Origin: JBHHUI01 sp965248775
Lineage (GTDB): Bacteria; Chloroflexota; Anaerolineae; Anaerolineales; JBHHUI01
Assembly: GCA_965248775.1 (NCBI GenBank)
Contig: OZ252150.1
Span: 4,216,001-4,280,000 of the forward strand
Length of the DNA stretch: 64,000 nt
Direction of reading: 5' to 3'
Shown here: positions 25,216 to 34,786 of the stretch, piece after piece
Position numbering within the stretch: the stretch's first letter is position 1
Layout: each line of letters begins with the position of its first letter
The notes under the pieces: generated by a model
The model's database searches: none
What the model was told of the DNA's origin: nothing
The model's input: the letters and a program-made list of their open reading frames with translations, nothing else
Program-made: the position numbers and the translations under genes

Positions 25216-25974
25216 CTAAGTGTAGTCAGCGATCAGCGATTCAACCATTATCATCTCTCGGTCAAACTCGCGCCCGAAGGCTTGCACGATTGCAGAAGCG
25301 ACATCATCAATATCGAGCGAAGCGCCCAACAGTTGGGCCATCGAAACTGCTGGAGCATTCGACACACCGCAAGCGATGATGTCATCGAAGTAGGACATAT
25401 CCGGGTCAACATTGAGAGCAAAGCCGTGGCGGGTGATGCCGCTTCCATCCACTTTTACACCGATCGAGGCAATCTTGGATGGGAACTGTCGGGCAGCAGG
25501 AGGACAATGCAGGCAACGGGAGGCCACATCGGGTTGCATCCAAACTCCCGTCAGGCCAGGGAGTTGGCCGCTCACGATGCCAAATCGCGCCAAAGCGTTA
25601 ATGAGGACGGCCTCCAACGAACGAATATAGCCAACATAGTCAGCCTGCGGGATGTGTCCGACTGTATCCAGTGGACGGCCCAGGTCAAGAATTGGATAAC
25701 CTATCAGCTGCCCGGGGCCATGATAGGTGATGTCACCGCCGCGATCGATCCAGTGTACGTCAACACCACGCTCCGCAAGCGTTTCGTCAGAGATCAATAG
25801 ATTTTTTTTCTGGCCGGAGCGACCAAACGTATAAGTATGCGGATGTTCAAGGAATAGCAGGGTGTCTGGTCGGGTTCGCGCTGCTCTTTCGGTTGCAAGA
25901 GTCTCTTGCAATTGGCGCGCTGCCTCATACGGCAACAGGCCAACTAGATGAACTTCGCACTGATTCTGCATCAA
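25216..25974 (-). CDS. lipB: Octanoyl-[ACP]:protein N-octanoyltransferase
   Basis: 252 residues. Characteristic blocks are FLEHPHTYTFGRSGQKKNLL, DRGGDITYHGPGQLIGYPILDL, KIASIGVKVDGSGITRHGFALNVD with the catalytic Lys, and FDDIIACGVSNAPAVSM with the catalytic Cys. It transfers octanoate from acyl-carrier protein to the lipoyl domain lysine, the step before LipA. Length is slightly above the usual 210-230. It ends three bases from the convergent aldo-keto reductase stop. Confidence 0.95.
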   Translation of the reverse strand: MMQNQCEVHLVGLLPYEAARQLQETLATERAARTRPDTLLFLEHPHTYTFGRSGQKKNLLISDETLAERGVDVHWIDRGGDITYHGPGQLIGYPILDLGRPLDTVGHIPQADYVGYIRSLEAVLINALARFGIVSGQLPGLTGVWMQPDVASRCLHCPPAARQFPSKIASIGVKVDGSGITRHGFALNVDPDMSYFDDIIACGVSNAPAVSMAQLLGASLDIDDVASAIVQAFGREFDREMIMVESLIADYT

Positions 25975-26012
25975 ATGAATTATAGCAATCTACTCAAATC
26001 AAGAGGACGAAG

Positions 26013-26144
26013 ATGAGCAAGAAATCAAAGAAAACCAAAAAGAAAGGCACAGAATCCACACTCATGTCGAATCTGTGGCCGGTGCTTTTGGTTGTTGCCG
26101 TAGTTGTCATTGCGCTGGTGATTGGGCTGCGAGGCGTGTTCTAG
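26013..26144 (+). CDS. Small single-pass membrane protein, 43 residues
   Basis: ATG 26013 follows AAGAGGACG. The product starts with a strongly basic stretch (MSKKSKKTKKKGTES) and then a hydrophobic helix (LWPVLLVVAVVVIALVIGL) ending GVF. The basic N-terminus should stay inside the cell. It stands alone between divergent lipB and a convergent propeller gene, with stop at 26142-26144. No family recognised, but the codon pattern and ribosome site make it a likely real gene. Confidence 0.6.
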   Translation: MSKKSKKTKKKGTESTLMSNLWPVLLVVAVVVIALVIGLRGVF

Positions 26145-26146
26145 CT

Positions 26147-27607
26147 TCAGGGAAGCCAGTGCGGTAGTGCACCCCCATCTGCAAGACGGCGGGCGTTCTC
26201 ACCGTTTGCATCAATCGCCCAGATTTCCGGCGGCGCGTTGAAATCAGCTACATTGAAGCGCATGTAGACCAGCGTTTGCTCGTCTGGGCTCCAAACAAAT
26301 GCAGCGTGATTATAGAGACCTTCATCTGTGAGTTGCCGGGGGGCGCTACCATCGGATTGCATGAGCCAGAGCTGCCGTCCGGGCGTCCAGTTCGCTGCAT
26401 CTACAAATTTGCGACCGAAGGCGAGCTGCCGTCCCGAAGGCGAGAACACAGGCGCTGTGTCTTCCACGAGTTGTATATCGGTAAGTTCCACCAATGCTCG
26501 GTTCGCAATATTCAGCCGTAACAGATGAGTGAAAAAAACATCCTGCTCTGAAACGGCGCTTTCGACGGTCGGTGATGGGGTTGTTTCTGTTGCAGGAGAC
26601 ACAGTCCCAGCCGGTGTTTCTGTTGCAACCACCTCAGCATGAGTGTGCTCTTGCAGCAGAATTTCGGACAAGACCAACCACAAGCCATCCGGGGACCACG
26701 CTCCCATTTCCGCCGCAAAATCCGGCGCATAATCAAGCAGGCCACTTTCCGAGTCGTACCAGCCAACTGCGCGCAAGGTTTCGTTGACAAAAGAAATCAT
26801 GCCGTTTGGAACCCAGGTTGGCGTGTGTGTAACTTCATTGCTAGAAACCGGTAGTGGCGTCTGCTCGTTGGTGTCCAAGTTCAGCAACATCACGGTTGTG
26901 CTGGCCAACTCATCATCATTAATGCGGCGCTCGAAGGCCAGCCAACCCCCATCCGGCGAATAGGTGGGACTCCGACAACTCTCACCTGCGCAGGCGAGTA
27001 GCGCGCGTATCTCTAAACTTTCGACATCAATTTCCATCAAATCCGACCCGCCATCCTCACGGATTGCGGAAAAAGCGATCCGTGTTCCGTCCGTTGTGAC
27101 ATCAAACTCATTTACGCCCAGCAGCTGATCTGTGAGTTTGCGGGCATCAGATCCATCCAACAACAACGACCATATATTGGAAATGCCGCTCTCAGGCTCC
27201 AATTGCAGATAGGCCACTCGCGGGGCACCCACCTTAAATTGCCAGGATGGCGCGCGCAGAAGGGGCAATCCCCTGCTACTGCGCGCGCCCGCTGTCAATG
27301 TCACTGAAATAGGCGTATCCACCGGCCACTCTCCGACGGGCACGAATCGCAGCGTGCGCGCATCCGGCCATTCCACCCGACCGGGGTGGGGCGGTTCTAT
27401 CGATAGGTCAGTTGCTGTTATTTCCGAGTCCATCGGCTGACTAAAGGTGATCTCAACCGGGGCGAGTGAAGAAACCCGCGCTGCATTCGGAGACGGGCTG
27501 AAAGATGTCACGCGTGGAGCGTTTATCCAGAAAACGATCCCGAATCCGAGCAACGCTGCAACTAGAGCCAAGACTGCAATGAGTGGGAAAGAGCTTCGCG
27601 CTTGCAT
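26147..27607 (-). CDS. Membrane-anchored Ig-like (Big_5) and PD40 propeller protein
   Basis: 486 residues. An uncleaved-type signal anchor is seen at residues 5-28 (SFPLIAVLALVAALLGFGIVFWI). Residues 33-120 form a Big_5/SbsA-like Ig domain (SPLAPVEITFSQPMD-type strand; RTLRFVPVGEWPVDTPISVTL). From about 130 on come TolB/PD40 repeats (YSPDGGWLAFERRI, WSPDGLWLVLSEI, FSPSGRQLAFGRKF, WSPDEQTLVYMRFN). A Thr/Pro-rich loop with VATETPAGTVSPATETTPSPT lies near residue 345. The propeller would sit outside the membrane. Ligand and partner are unknown; it resembles the broken lipoprotein at 2499-3628 in overall plan. Confidence 0.8.
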   Translation of the reverse strand: MQARSSFPLIAVLALVAALLGFGIVFWINAPRVTSFSPSPNAARVSSLAPVEITFSQPMDSEITATDLSIEPPHPGRVEWPDARTLRFVPVGEWPVDTPISVTLTAGARSSRGLPLLRAPSWQFKVGAPRVAYLQLEPESGISNIWSLLLDGSDARKLTDQLLGVNEFDVTTDGTRIAFSAIREDGGSDLMEIDVESLEIRALLACAGESCRSPTYSPDGGWLAFERRINDDELASTTVMLLNLDTNEQTPLPVSSNEVTHTPTWVPNGMISFVNETLRAVGWYDSESGLLDYAPDFAAEMGAWSPDGLWLVLSEILLQEHTHAEVVATETPAGTVSPATETTPSPTVESAVSEQDVFFTHLLRLNIANRALVELTDIQLVEDTAPVFSPSGRQLAFGRKFVDAANWTPGRQLWLMQSDGSAPRQLTDEGLYNHAAFVWSPDEQTLVYMRFNVADFNAPPEIWAIDANGENARRLADGGALPHWLP

Positions 27608-27697
27608 TGCTGCGGGATTATACTTGGTAAGAAGGTAAACTCGAGAGAGGGGGAGTGAAAGCTATTCCTTCTTATCTCCTCACAAAAGAGAGCCAAT

Positions 27698-28498
27698 ATG
27701 CGAAATCTCACTATCTCGCTCGGACAAATGGATATCGCGCTCGGAGACCCGCAGACAAATCTGGAGCAAGTCCGAACGTGGACCGCTGAAGCCTACCGGC
27801 GCGGGTCCGGCCTGATTCTATTCCCCGAACTCTGGAGCACCGGTTGTGATTGGGAACATTTGGATGAGCTGGCGACTTCTTTGGGAGCCGGTACCTTTGC
27901 AGATATGGCCGACCTGGCGGCTGAGTTTCGTTTAGCTGTGGGCGGTTCGATTCTGGAACGACTCGATGGAAAGGTCTACAACACCTTTGCACTTTATGGG
28001 GCAGCCGGGGAATTGCTGGGCCTCTATCGTAAATTGCACCTGTTCCGTCTGATGCAGGAGGAGCAATGGCTGACAGCCGGAGACGAGACTGCTCTGGTCG
28101 AGGCGCCCTGGGGACAAACCGGGCTGGCAATTTGCTACGATCTGCGTTTTGCAGAACTGTTTCGGCTGTATGCACTGGACGGGGCCGTAATCGCCCTGCT
28201 CCCGGCTGAATGGCCAGATATACGCCGGGACCACTGGCGAACGTTATTGAAGGCCCGCGCGATTGAAAACCAGATGTTTATAGCTGCCGTCAACAGCGTG
28301 GGTGAGTTGAAAGGGGACATTTTCGGTGGTCATTCGGCGCTCGTTGACCCTTGGGGCAACTTACTTATAGAGGGTGGAACGGAGCCGGAGCTCCTGACAG
28401 CCGAACTCGACCTGGACGAGGTTGCCCGCGTGCGCAAGAAAATTCCCGTTTTCTCTGACCGCCGCACGGACGTTTATGGCAACCTCGCCCAGAATTGA
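27698..28498 (+). CDS. Carbon-nitrogen hydrolase (nitrilase superfamily, omega-amidase-like)
   Basis: 266 residues. The Glu-Lys-Cys triad is visible: Glu in LILFPELWSTG, Lys in LLGLYRKLHLF, Cys in TGLAICYDLRFAELFR. Other family marks are LLPAEWPDIRRDHWRTLLKARAIENQMFIAAVNSVG and GGHSALVDPWGNLL. This pattern is closest to omega-amidase / Nit2-like and YafV-like members, which hydrolyse 2-oxoglutaramate or related amides. The substrate is not certain. Single gene; starts at ATG 27698. Confidence 0.88.
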   Translation: MRNLTISLGQMDIALGDPQTNLEQVRTWTAEAYRRGSGLILFPELWSTGCDWEHLDELATSLGAGTFADMADLAAEFRLAVGGSILERLDGKVYNTFALYGAAGELLGLYRKLHLFRLMQEEQWLTAGDETALVEAPWGQTGLAICYDLRFAELFRLYALDGAVIALLPAEWPDIRRDHWRTLLKARAIENQMFIAAVNSVGELKGDIFGGHSALVDPWGNLLIEGGTEPELLTAELDLDEVARVRKKIPVFSDRRTDVYGNLAQN

Positions 28499-28507
28499 CA
28501 GCGGAAC

Positions 28508-28927
28508 TTATATAGCCCGCATGCGATTGTTCCTGGCGTTGTGCTCAAGCTCCACCATCCCCAGGGCTTCCATTAATGGGGGAACGTAATTGGCAAAGCG
28601 GCCTCGGAACCCTTTCTTCAGCCCAAACCAACCACCCACTGGATTGTCCGCAGAACGACCCCAGGCCTCCACCGTGCCTTCCTTGGGCGGTTTTTGCTCA
28701 TCAGTGCTGCCGAGCGGCATCCAGTCTCCATGTTCTTTGAGCATTGCGTGCAGATCATCCAGACAGCGTAATTGATAGTTGAGCTTGGTCTTGCCGACAA
28801 CGCACATCAGGGAGGGCGGATCTGAAGATTCATCTTTGTACATCAGATATTCAGATTTTCCGGGAGGCGTCTTCAAAACCCACGGATCTTCCAGTGTCCC
28901 TTTCCCCTTGACCTTGCTTCTTGCCAT
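28508..28927 (-). CDS. Conserved hypothetical protein (DUF6855-like)
   Basis: 139 residues, soluble, no signal or membrane segment. Notable stretches are GTLEDPWVLKTPPGKSEY, LDDLHAMLKEHGDWMPLGSTDEQKPPKEGTVEAWGRS and NPVGGWFGLKKGFRGRFANYVPPLMEALG. From memory this resembles the small DUF6855 family found in soil and aquatic bacteria, of unknown role. It converges on the nitrilase gene with a nine-base gap. Confidence 0.6.
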   Translation of the reverse strand: MARSKVKGKGTLEDPWVLKTPPGKSEYLMYKDESSDPPSLMCVVGKTKLNYQLRCLDDLHAMLKEHGDWMPLGSTDEQKPPKEGTVEAWGRSADNPVGGWFGLKKGFRGRFANYVPPLMEALGMVELEHNARNNRMRAI

Positions 28928-29019
28928 TTTCTATCTCCTTAGTCGGGTTCCCTCCGGCTATTTTATCAATTCGGGCGCGGGTTACAAAGTGCCAGGCACC
29001 TCAGCGCAGAGCACCTACA

Positions 29020-30570
29020 CTATTTGATCGCGAAAAAATTACGGATGCGCTTCAGCATTTTCGTTTCTGCCGGCTCTTCATCGGGCAGCAAAGTTTTCTC
29101 TGCTTCCGCAACACGGGCTGCTGTTGCGCGTTGACGTCCATCCAATGTAACAGACAGCGCCTCCAATTTGCTCACATCAGCCCGCAGAATCTCCCCAAAA
29201 GCGGCTTTACCCACAACAATGACCTGGCACTCTACCTGAGCTACGACTGAGGCAGAGCGACGCTCCCCCGTCAGCAGGCTCATCTCGCCGAAAAACTCGT
29301 TCGCACCACGCTCGGCGACAGTAGTGACGATGCCATTGTCGCCGCGCACATCCACGCGCACATGACCAGATTTAATGACGAATAACGAATCGCCTTGATC
29401 GCCCTGTTCTACCAATGTTTCGCCCGCCGTGTAGCGTTTCAGATCGGCCACTCTGGCGAGCTGGTCAATCTCGGCGTCGTCAAGGGGGGCAAATACGTCC
29501 AGCGGCCTGAGTTGGGCAAAGATTTCGCGACGCTGCTGCTGTAGCTTCTGTTGCTCGTGGTCTTCCGGTAGCGTGCGCAAGTTAACATCCCGGATTGGGA
29601 AGGGGACGGACCACCCGGCGCGGTTGACGGCATACCACAGGCGCGTCATGACAGCATCGCCAATTTCAGGCATCTGACTGAAATCCGTAATCCAGTAGCG
29701 CACATCGTAGTTTACGGACGAATCACCATACTCTTTTACGAGCACATCGGGGGGCGGATCGGCAGCTACGCCTTCGGCGGCAGCGGCAGCTTTCTCCAAA
29801 ATGCGCTTAACCTCCCCCGGTGGATATTCATAGCGCAGCCCAATAGTGGCGTGCATACGCTGCAATGAAGTTGGCCGGGAATAATTAACAATGTCCTGAC
29901 GGGCTGCGATGGAATTTGCCAGCGTTAGCATGTGCTGGTCGTGGTTGCGCAGGGTGAGGGTGCGCCAACTCATCTGCATTACCTCGCCAATTTCTCCATT
30001 GATCAGCACCCAGTCGCCTACATCAAAGGGCCGATCGATCTGCAAAGCTAACCCCGAGACGATATTGCCCAGGGTATCCTGCAATGAGAGGCCGATCACA
30101 GCCGAAACGACCGTGGAGGTCACCAGGAGCGCGCTCAGGTTGACACCGAATACTCCGCTGAGAATACCCAACGCCACCGCTACCAACACTGCCAGGTTGA
30201 ACATATCGACCAGCAGCCGGGGGACGACCACGCGTCGTCGTCGCAGGAATAGATAATCCCAAACGATTAGATCAAAGAGTTGTAAACTGGCATTAGCCGC
30301 TAACATGATGCCGATTGTGACGACCACCTGCAAAAGAGTCTGATCTGCTTGCAATCCGAACGCCCGCAGCACACCGAGCACACCCACAATGAGCGCAGCG
30401 CCAAGTACGGAAAAGCGGATTCGGCGCGCAAAACTGAAATTGCGCAGCAACCAGAGTATGGCCGCAGCTGCAAAACCTAAAACAATTGCCTGAATCAGGC
30501 TGGTAACAAGTTCAGAATTCATACTTATAGCGTTGGGGGCGTTAATCTTAAATGTTTCAAGAGTATACAA
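29020..30570 (-). CDS. MscS-type mechanosensitive channel with C-terminal cyclic-nucleotide-binding domain
   Basis: 516 residues. Four or five membrane helices in residues 20-190; the pore helix and beta domain follow in VIGLSLQDTLGNIVSGLALQIDRPFDVGDWVLINGEIGEVMQMSWRTLTLRNHDQHMLTLANS (MscS family). Residues 375-480 form a cNMP-binding domain: GETLVEQGDQGDSLFVIKSGHVRVDV and FFGEMSLLTGERRSASVVA, which keeps the GE and Arg of the phosphate-binding cassette. The channel would open on membrane tension and may be tuned by cAMP. A class III cyclase is at 7126, but any link is inference. Short C-terminal tail with basic residues. Confidence 0.9.
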   Translation of the reverse strand: MYTLETFKINAPNAISMNSELVTSLIQAIVLGFAAAAILWLLRNFSFARRIRFSVLGAALIVGVLGVLRAFGLQADQTLLQVVVTIGIMLAANASLQLFDLIVWDYLFLRRRRVVVPRLLVDMFNLAVLVAVALGILSGVFGVNLSALLVTSTVVSAVIGLSLQDTLGNIVSGLALQIDRPFDVGDWVLINGEIGEVMQMSWRTLTLRNHDQHMLTLANSIAARQDIVNYSRPTSLQRMHATIGLRYEYPPGEVKRILEKAAAAAEGVAADPPPDVLVKEYGDSSVNYDVRYWITDFSQMPEIGDAVMTRLWYAVNRAGWSVPFPIRDVNLRTLPEDHEQQKLQQQRREIFAQLRPLDVFAPLDDAEIDQLARVADLKRYTAGETLVEQGDQGDSLFVIKSGHVRVDVRGDNGIVTTVAERGANEFFGEMSLLTGERRSASVVAQVECQVIVVGKAAFGEILRADVSKLEALSVTLDGRQRATAARVAEAEKTLLPDEEPAETKMLKRIRNFFAIK

Positions 30571-30693
30571 TCATGTCGGGAATTTGCATTCCTGCTGCAT
30601 ACATTTTGGATGGGAACGGTTAAGGCTTCGATTAGCAAAGAATTTAGCCTATGTTTCATAGCATCAAGATCGATGACATGCTATTGTAGACAA

Positions 30694-32375
30694 ATGCCTA
30701 AGAAATCCCTTTTATCCCTGACGGCCATTCTCATAGCCGCGCTGGCTTGCGGGCCGGGCACGGGACAATTAACACCTACACTCAGCAGCGCTCCATTACC
30801 GACTCGAACGTCCTCGCCCCAGACAGTGGAGGCGACGCAGCCGACTGAGCATGCGTCCCAATCGGACACTCAGACAGACACGACGTGGGCGGCGGCCTTG
30901 CGAGTCGAATCCTCCGACCCAACGCGCGTGGGAGAGAACACTTACCATTCATCTTCTCGGCTCGCGACAACTTGGATTCACGCACCACAGCCTGTCGATC
31001 ACTACGAAATTACAGCGAACGACAATGTTACATTCACGGACGTTGTCTTTTCCATAGATGCATCCGCCAGCAGCGAAATTCTGACCGAAGTTAAATCGGG
31101 CACGCAATATGCCGCTATCATTCGCGCCTGCCTGGACACGAGTTGCAATGCATTCTTAGAAGGCGATTCATCCGCGAGCGCAACGACGGCCGAGGAAACG
31201 TGGCAAATCCAGGGTGAAGGAAATTCCTACGAGACGGCGTTGCAAATCGTCCCGGACGGAACCACGGCACCTTATGTCTTTCGCTACGGCGAAGCAGCCG
31301 GCACAGATCTCGCCGGTGTATTTCACATCTACTACAACTCGCAAGCCAACAGCCCCTGGGGCCGGGCGTTCGGAGCGGGTACAACCAAGCGACGAACGCA
31401 AACGCGGAATCTCTTACTTCTTTCACCCTCACCGAAAACGGCATCCAGCGCTGCGATCCAGTGCGGAACAGCAGCGGCTGTCCGCAGGGCGCATTGCGCC
31501 TGACGACGTTTCAGGCTGTACCGCTCGCATGGCAGGAAACGATCCGCTTCTATTTTGAGGCAGCTGTCGCAGAAACCCCACTAGGCGCCGCAACTCTGGA
31601 GGCTGGCGCTACCTTGCCAAACGTGGGAAACCCGATAACACGCATCTATTTCCTTGACAGTCAGGACGGATACGCGGGGCAAGATTTCAATCCTGATGTG
31701 GGCACGACTATTTGTGGAGAGAGCGATTTTGTCTCAGGCGGCGATTGCGACCCAACTGTCATCATCGGTGTAGAAGGCGACGAGCTACTCGGCGATAGTG
31801 GTCTGACGCACGCACGCCAGTTCAAAATCGGGTATCCCGTGCTCAACGAGTGGGCATGGGACGGCGCGGCGGGCACTTTCATGGTGATAACCGGAGCAGA
31901 CCTGTACGGCCAAACGATGGACGGTCAGTTCTACGCTGTGTGGGACGGCGGACGCTGGATAGTCGATAAGGATGCAAGCGGCTGCGCGCGGCCACTCGCC
32001 ACGAACGGGCACGGCCCGGTGGGCGTTCACCTGGGCGCGTCACGCTACAAGCTCTACTACGAGGACACGACCGCCGGAAGGGATGAAAAACCGCTCCGCC
32101 TGATTTACGCCGACGGTTCGCAAACAGGTGAGGGCGCGTTTATCGAGTTTGAAGATTGGGAGCCGGACGTTTACGCTCGTGATGTACACTTCCTTTGGCC
32201 AAATGGCGATCCCGTGAACGCCGCCGCCGAGAGCGGCCTGGGAGATCATTTTATTTTCCTCCCGAGCGGGAACCCAGACGAGCAGATCATGTACATGAAC
32301 TTGGGCGGGCTCGACAACAGCGAATCGCGCGGTCCATCGCTCGGCATTGGTATGGCTACGCTAATCAATCCTTAG
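30694..32375 (+). CDS. Secreted lipoprotein with Thr/Ser/Pro linker, frame interrupted
   Basis: ATG 30694 gives a lipoprotein signal (KKSLLSLTAILIAALACGPG) with lipobox Cys, then a low-complexity linker. The next 190 residues contain repeated YETALQI / EAAGTDLAGVFHIYYN style beta strands. The frame fails at about 31352-31380 (AGCCCCTGGGGCCGGG). The -1 frame continues with YNQATNANAESLTSFTLTENGIQRCDPV through to the stop at 32373-32375 and ends in beta-rich sequence (FLDSQDGYAGQDFNPDVG ... GLDNSESRGPSLGIGMATLINP). The whole would be about 560 residues. No known domain recognised; probably cell-surface. Confidence 0.7.
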
Positions 32376-32403
32376 ATACGCTAACGAATAAAGAATTCTC
32401 CTT

Positions 32404-33021
32404 ATGCTTGATATCAAAAAAGCTCTCCGCCACCTGCGCCGCGTTGACCAGCGCTTCGCCATGCTCATCGATCAACACGGCCCAGCGGATATCAGCAAAT
32501 CCCGCAACTACTTTCGTTCCCTCGCCACGGCCATCATCTATCAGCAACTCAGCGGCAAGGCCGCCGGCACCATCTATGCTCGCTTTGTCACACTTTTCTC
32601 AAACGGACGTTTTCCAAAACCCACCGATGTGCTGGACGTCCCACATGAAACTCTACGCGGCGTTGGGCTCTCGAACCAGAAGGCGCGTTACTTGCACGAC
32701 CTGGCGCTGAAATTTGAAGACGGCACCATCCGCTCAAGGCAACTCGCCCACTTGAATAATGAAGAAGTCGCCGACGTGCTGATGCAAGTGAAGGGCATCG
32801 GCCAGTGGAGTGCAGATATGTTTCTCATGTTCGGGCTTGGTCGGCCTGACGTACTTCCGGTCGGGGATTTGGGCATCCGTAAGGGGTTTCAGCAATTCTT
32901 TCGGTTGGAAGCCTTGCCGGAAGCAGATGAGATGTTCGGGTTGGCCGAGCCGTGGCGACCTTACCGCACCGTCGCGAGTTGGTATATGTGGCGCGTGGCC
33001 GATATCGTAACCCCGAACTAA
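32404..33021 (+). CDS. DNA-3-methyladenine glycosylase II (AlkA-like, HhH-GPD)
   Basis: 205 residues. The HhH-GPD fold is clear: FRSLATAIIYQQLSGKAAGTIYARF, then the helix-hairpin-helix VKGIGQWSADMFLMFGLGRPDVLPVGDLGIRKG with the catalytic Asp (VGD). WRPYRTVASWYMWR is the usual C-terminal helix. It removes alkylated bases, such as 3-methyladenine, from DNA. It lacks the N-terminal AlkA domain of E. coli, as is common for the short bacterial form. The 28 bases before it carry no clear ribosome site. Confidence 0.92.
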   Translation: MLDIKKALRHLRRVDQRFAMLIDQHGPADISKSRNYFRSLATAIIYQQLSGKAAGTIYARFVTLFSNGRFPKPTDVLDVPHETLRGVGLSNQKARYLHDLALKFEDGTIRSRQLAHLNNEEVADVLMQVKGIGQWSADMFLMFGLGRPDVLPVGDLGIRKGFQQFFRLEALPEADEMFGLAEPWRPYRTVASWYMWRVADIVTPN

Positions 33022-33050
33022 CCACAAAAATAGTCAGAACCAATACAGCC

Positions 33051-34103
33051 ATGGACAGAAACGAACAACTTGCATTGCTCGCAGAGCTAATCGCGTGCCA
33101 TTCGCCGCCAGGCGAAGAGCGAGAGATCGAGGTGGTATTGCGGCGCGAATTCGAAGCGACCGGCGCTAAAGTCTGGCAAGACGATGCCACCAACCTGATC
33201 GCGCATGTCCCTGGAACAGGCCCAAAGCTGCTGATCGCCGCGCACAAGGACGAAATCGGGATGATCGTACGCAAGGTACTCCCGGACGGACGGCTCAAGA
33301 TCGAGAACTGTGGCGGTTCCTGGCCGTGGAAGTACGGTGAGGGGCCGATTGACCTCATCGCCGACGATGGCTCGCTCGTGCGCGGGATACTCTCTGTCGG
33401 ATCCGTGCACACATTGGAAGGACCCGTACACGAACTCAAGCGCGATAAAGCCCTGACCTGGAAGCAGGTCACGGTGTTCACCGGTCTTGCAGCCGATGAC
33501 CTGGCCGCGCGCGGGGTTCACGTGGGCAGCCGCGCTGTGGTCGCACGCGAACGCAAACAGTTGCAGCGCCTGGGCGACTTCATCTCCTCCTACGCATTGG
33601 ACGATCGCATGGGGCTCGTTGCACTCGTCAGCGCATTACGGACGATTACGCAGCGCGCAGACCAACCGGCGCTCGATCTTTACTTCGTTGCCACGCATGG
33701 CGAGGAGGTCGGTATGCTCGGGGCTGTTCGCGCGGCACAGCTGCTCGCACCGGAGATATTCATCGCGTTGGACACTTCCCCTGTTGTGCACGATTCTCCA
33801 TTGCAAGTGGATGCCCGCCCGGTGGTCTGGTATCGAGAGGCAACCTATAACAACAAAGCCGATTGCGATCGGTTACTACAACTGGCAGCTAAACTCGGCT
33901 TTGGCGCACAACCCGTTCTTTATTCCGGATCGGCCTCCGATGCAGGGCGTGTCAAACAGTTTGGCCTCGCCGGACGGACGGTCTGTTTCGGTTTCGCGCG
34001 CGACAACTCCCACGGTCACGAGATCGCACACGTCGCCTCAATGGACAATGTCGTCGCACTGCTGCTGGCGTATCTCGACACGTTGCACGACGAGACAGCC
34101 TGA
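33051..34103 (+). CDS. M42 family metallopeptidase (glutamyl aminopeptidase/deblocking type)
   Basis: 350 residues from ATG 33051; an earlier in-frame ATG at 32952 lies inside the glycosylase gene. The di-zinc ligands of the M42/M20 fold are seen in LIAAHKDEIGMIV (His/Asp), SYALDDRMGLVAL (bridging Asp), VATHGEEVGMLG (catalytic and ligand Glu), FIALDTSPV (Asp) and DNSHGHEIAHVASMDNV (His). The enzyme trims N-terminal residues from peptides as a large cytosolic complex. SGSASDAGRV matches the TDA-like substrate segment. Complete. Confidence 0.92.
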   Translation: MDRNEQLALLAELIACHSPPGEEREIEVVLRREFEATGAKVWQDDATNLIAHVPGTGPKLLIAAHKDEIGMIVRKVLPDGRLKIENCGGSWPWKYGEGPIDLIADDGSLVRGILSVGSVHTLEGPVHELKRDKALTWKQVTVFTGLAADDLAARGVHVGSRAVVARERKQLQRLGDFISSYALDDRMGLVALVSALRTITQRADQPALDLYFVATHGEEVGMLGAVRAAQLLAPEIFIALDTSPVVHDSPLQVDARPVVWYREATYNNKADCDRLLQLAAKLGFGAQPVLYSGSASDAGRVKQFGLAGRTVCFGFARDNSHGHEIAHVASMDNVVALLLAYLDTLHDETA

Positions 34104-34173
34104 GCGACGCTTGCCAATCACCGGCAATGGAATACACTTGCAGCCCACGATTAATTTTTGGAGGGGACGATCC

Positions 34174-34686
34174 ATGGCTATCTTAATGATCATTTTGCGA
34201 ATTATTCACATCATCGGCGGCGTATTCTGGATGGGCGTCGGCATAATGCAGGTGCGTTTCGTGGCACCCACAGCACAGGCGCTCGGCCCGGACGGCCAGA
34301 AATTCATGGCGAACCTTGTGCGCTGCACAAGGTTCGCCGCCGTCATTGGGGCAGCCTCCGGATTGACTTTACTCTCCGGGCTGATCATGTACGTGCTCAT
34401 TTACCCCCGTTTGCAAGCGCAGCCGAACTATGGTCTGGGCATTACAATCGGCGGCCTGTTTGGCATTGTGGCGTTTGTTATCGCTGTGGCAATGATCGGT
34501 CGCCCGACCAGCCAGATGAAGAAACTGCTCGACGAGATTGAAGCCGGCGGCGGCCCACCAGCCCCCGAGCAAGTTGGCCAGCTGCAGGCAATCGGCGCGA
34601 CCATCGGCAAAGGTGGTACCTGGGTTGTCGTGACGAGGATCCTTGCCATGATCGGCATGTCAGCCGCGCAATACCTGACGTTCTGA
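34174..34686 (+). CDS. DUF2269-like four-helix membrane protein
   Basis: 170 residues from ATG 34174, preceded by a strong site GGAGGGGA. Four membrane helices: ILMIILRIIHIIGGVFWMG (1-22), FAAVIGAASGLTLLSGLIMYVLI (about 55-77), GLGITIGGLFGIVAFVIAVAMIG (about 88-110), and WVVVTRILAMIGMSAAQYL (about 150-168). A basic/acidic loop (QMKKLLDEIEAGG) lies between helices 3 and 4. It resembles small membrane proteins with a His on helix 1, as in DUF2269/CopD-like proteins. Function is unknown. It is followed by its own terminator. Confidence 0.7.
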   Translation: MAILMIILRIIHIIGGVFWMGVGIMQVRFVAPTAQALGPDGQKFMANLVRCTRFAAVIGAASGLTLLSGLIMYVLIYPRLQAQPNYGLGITIGGLFGIVAFVIAVAMIGRPTSQMKKLLDEIEAGGGPPAPEQVGQLQAIGATIGKGGTWVVVTRILAMIGMSAAQYLTF

Positions 34687-34709
34687 ACGAAGTACAAGTC
34701 CGCAATCCG

Positions 34710-34750
34710 CAGCGCCCGGCAGCGACGATCCGCCCGGGCGCTGTTTATTT
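34710..34750 (+). terminator. Intrinsic terminator
   Basis: CAGCGCCCGG (34710-34719) pairs perfectly with CCGGGCGCTG (34734-34743), followed by TTTATTT. It ends the DUF2269-like gene. Confidence 0.75.
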
Positions 34751-34786
34751 CTCAGCACGAACAGGTAAACTTCGCAGGGAGCAGAA

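Noticed and set aside
30640..32425. Similar stretches AAAGAATTTAGCCTATG (about 30640) and AAAGAATTCTCCTTATG (about 32390) before two genes
   Set aside because: Short, imperfect similarity in AT-rich start regions; no sign of a shared element beyond about ten matching bases.
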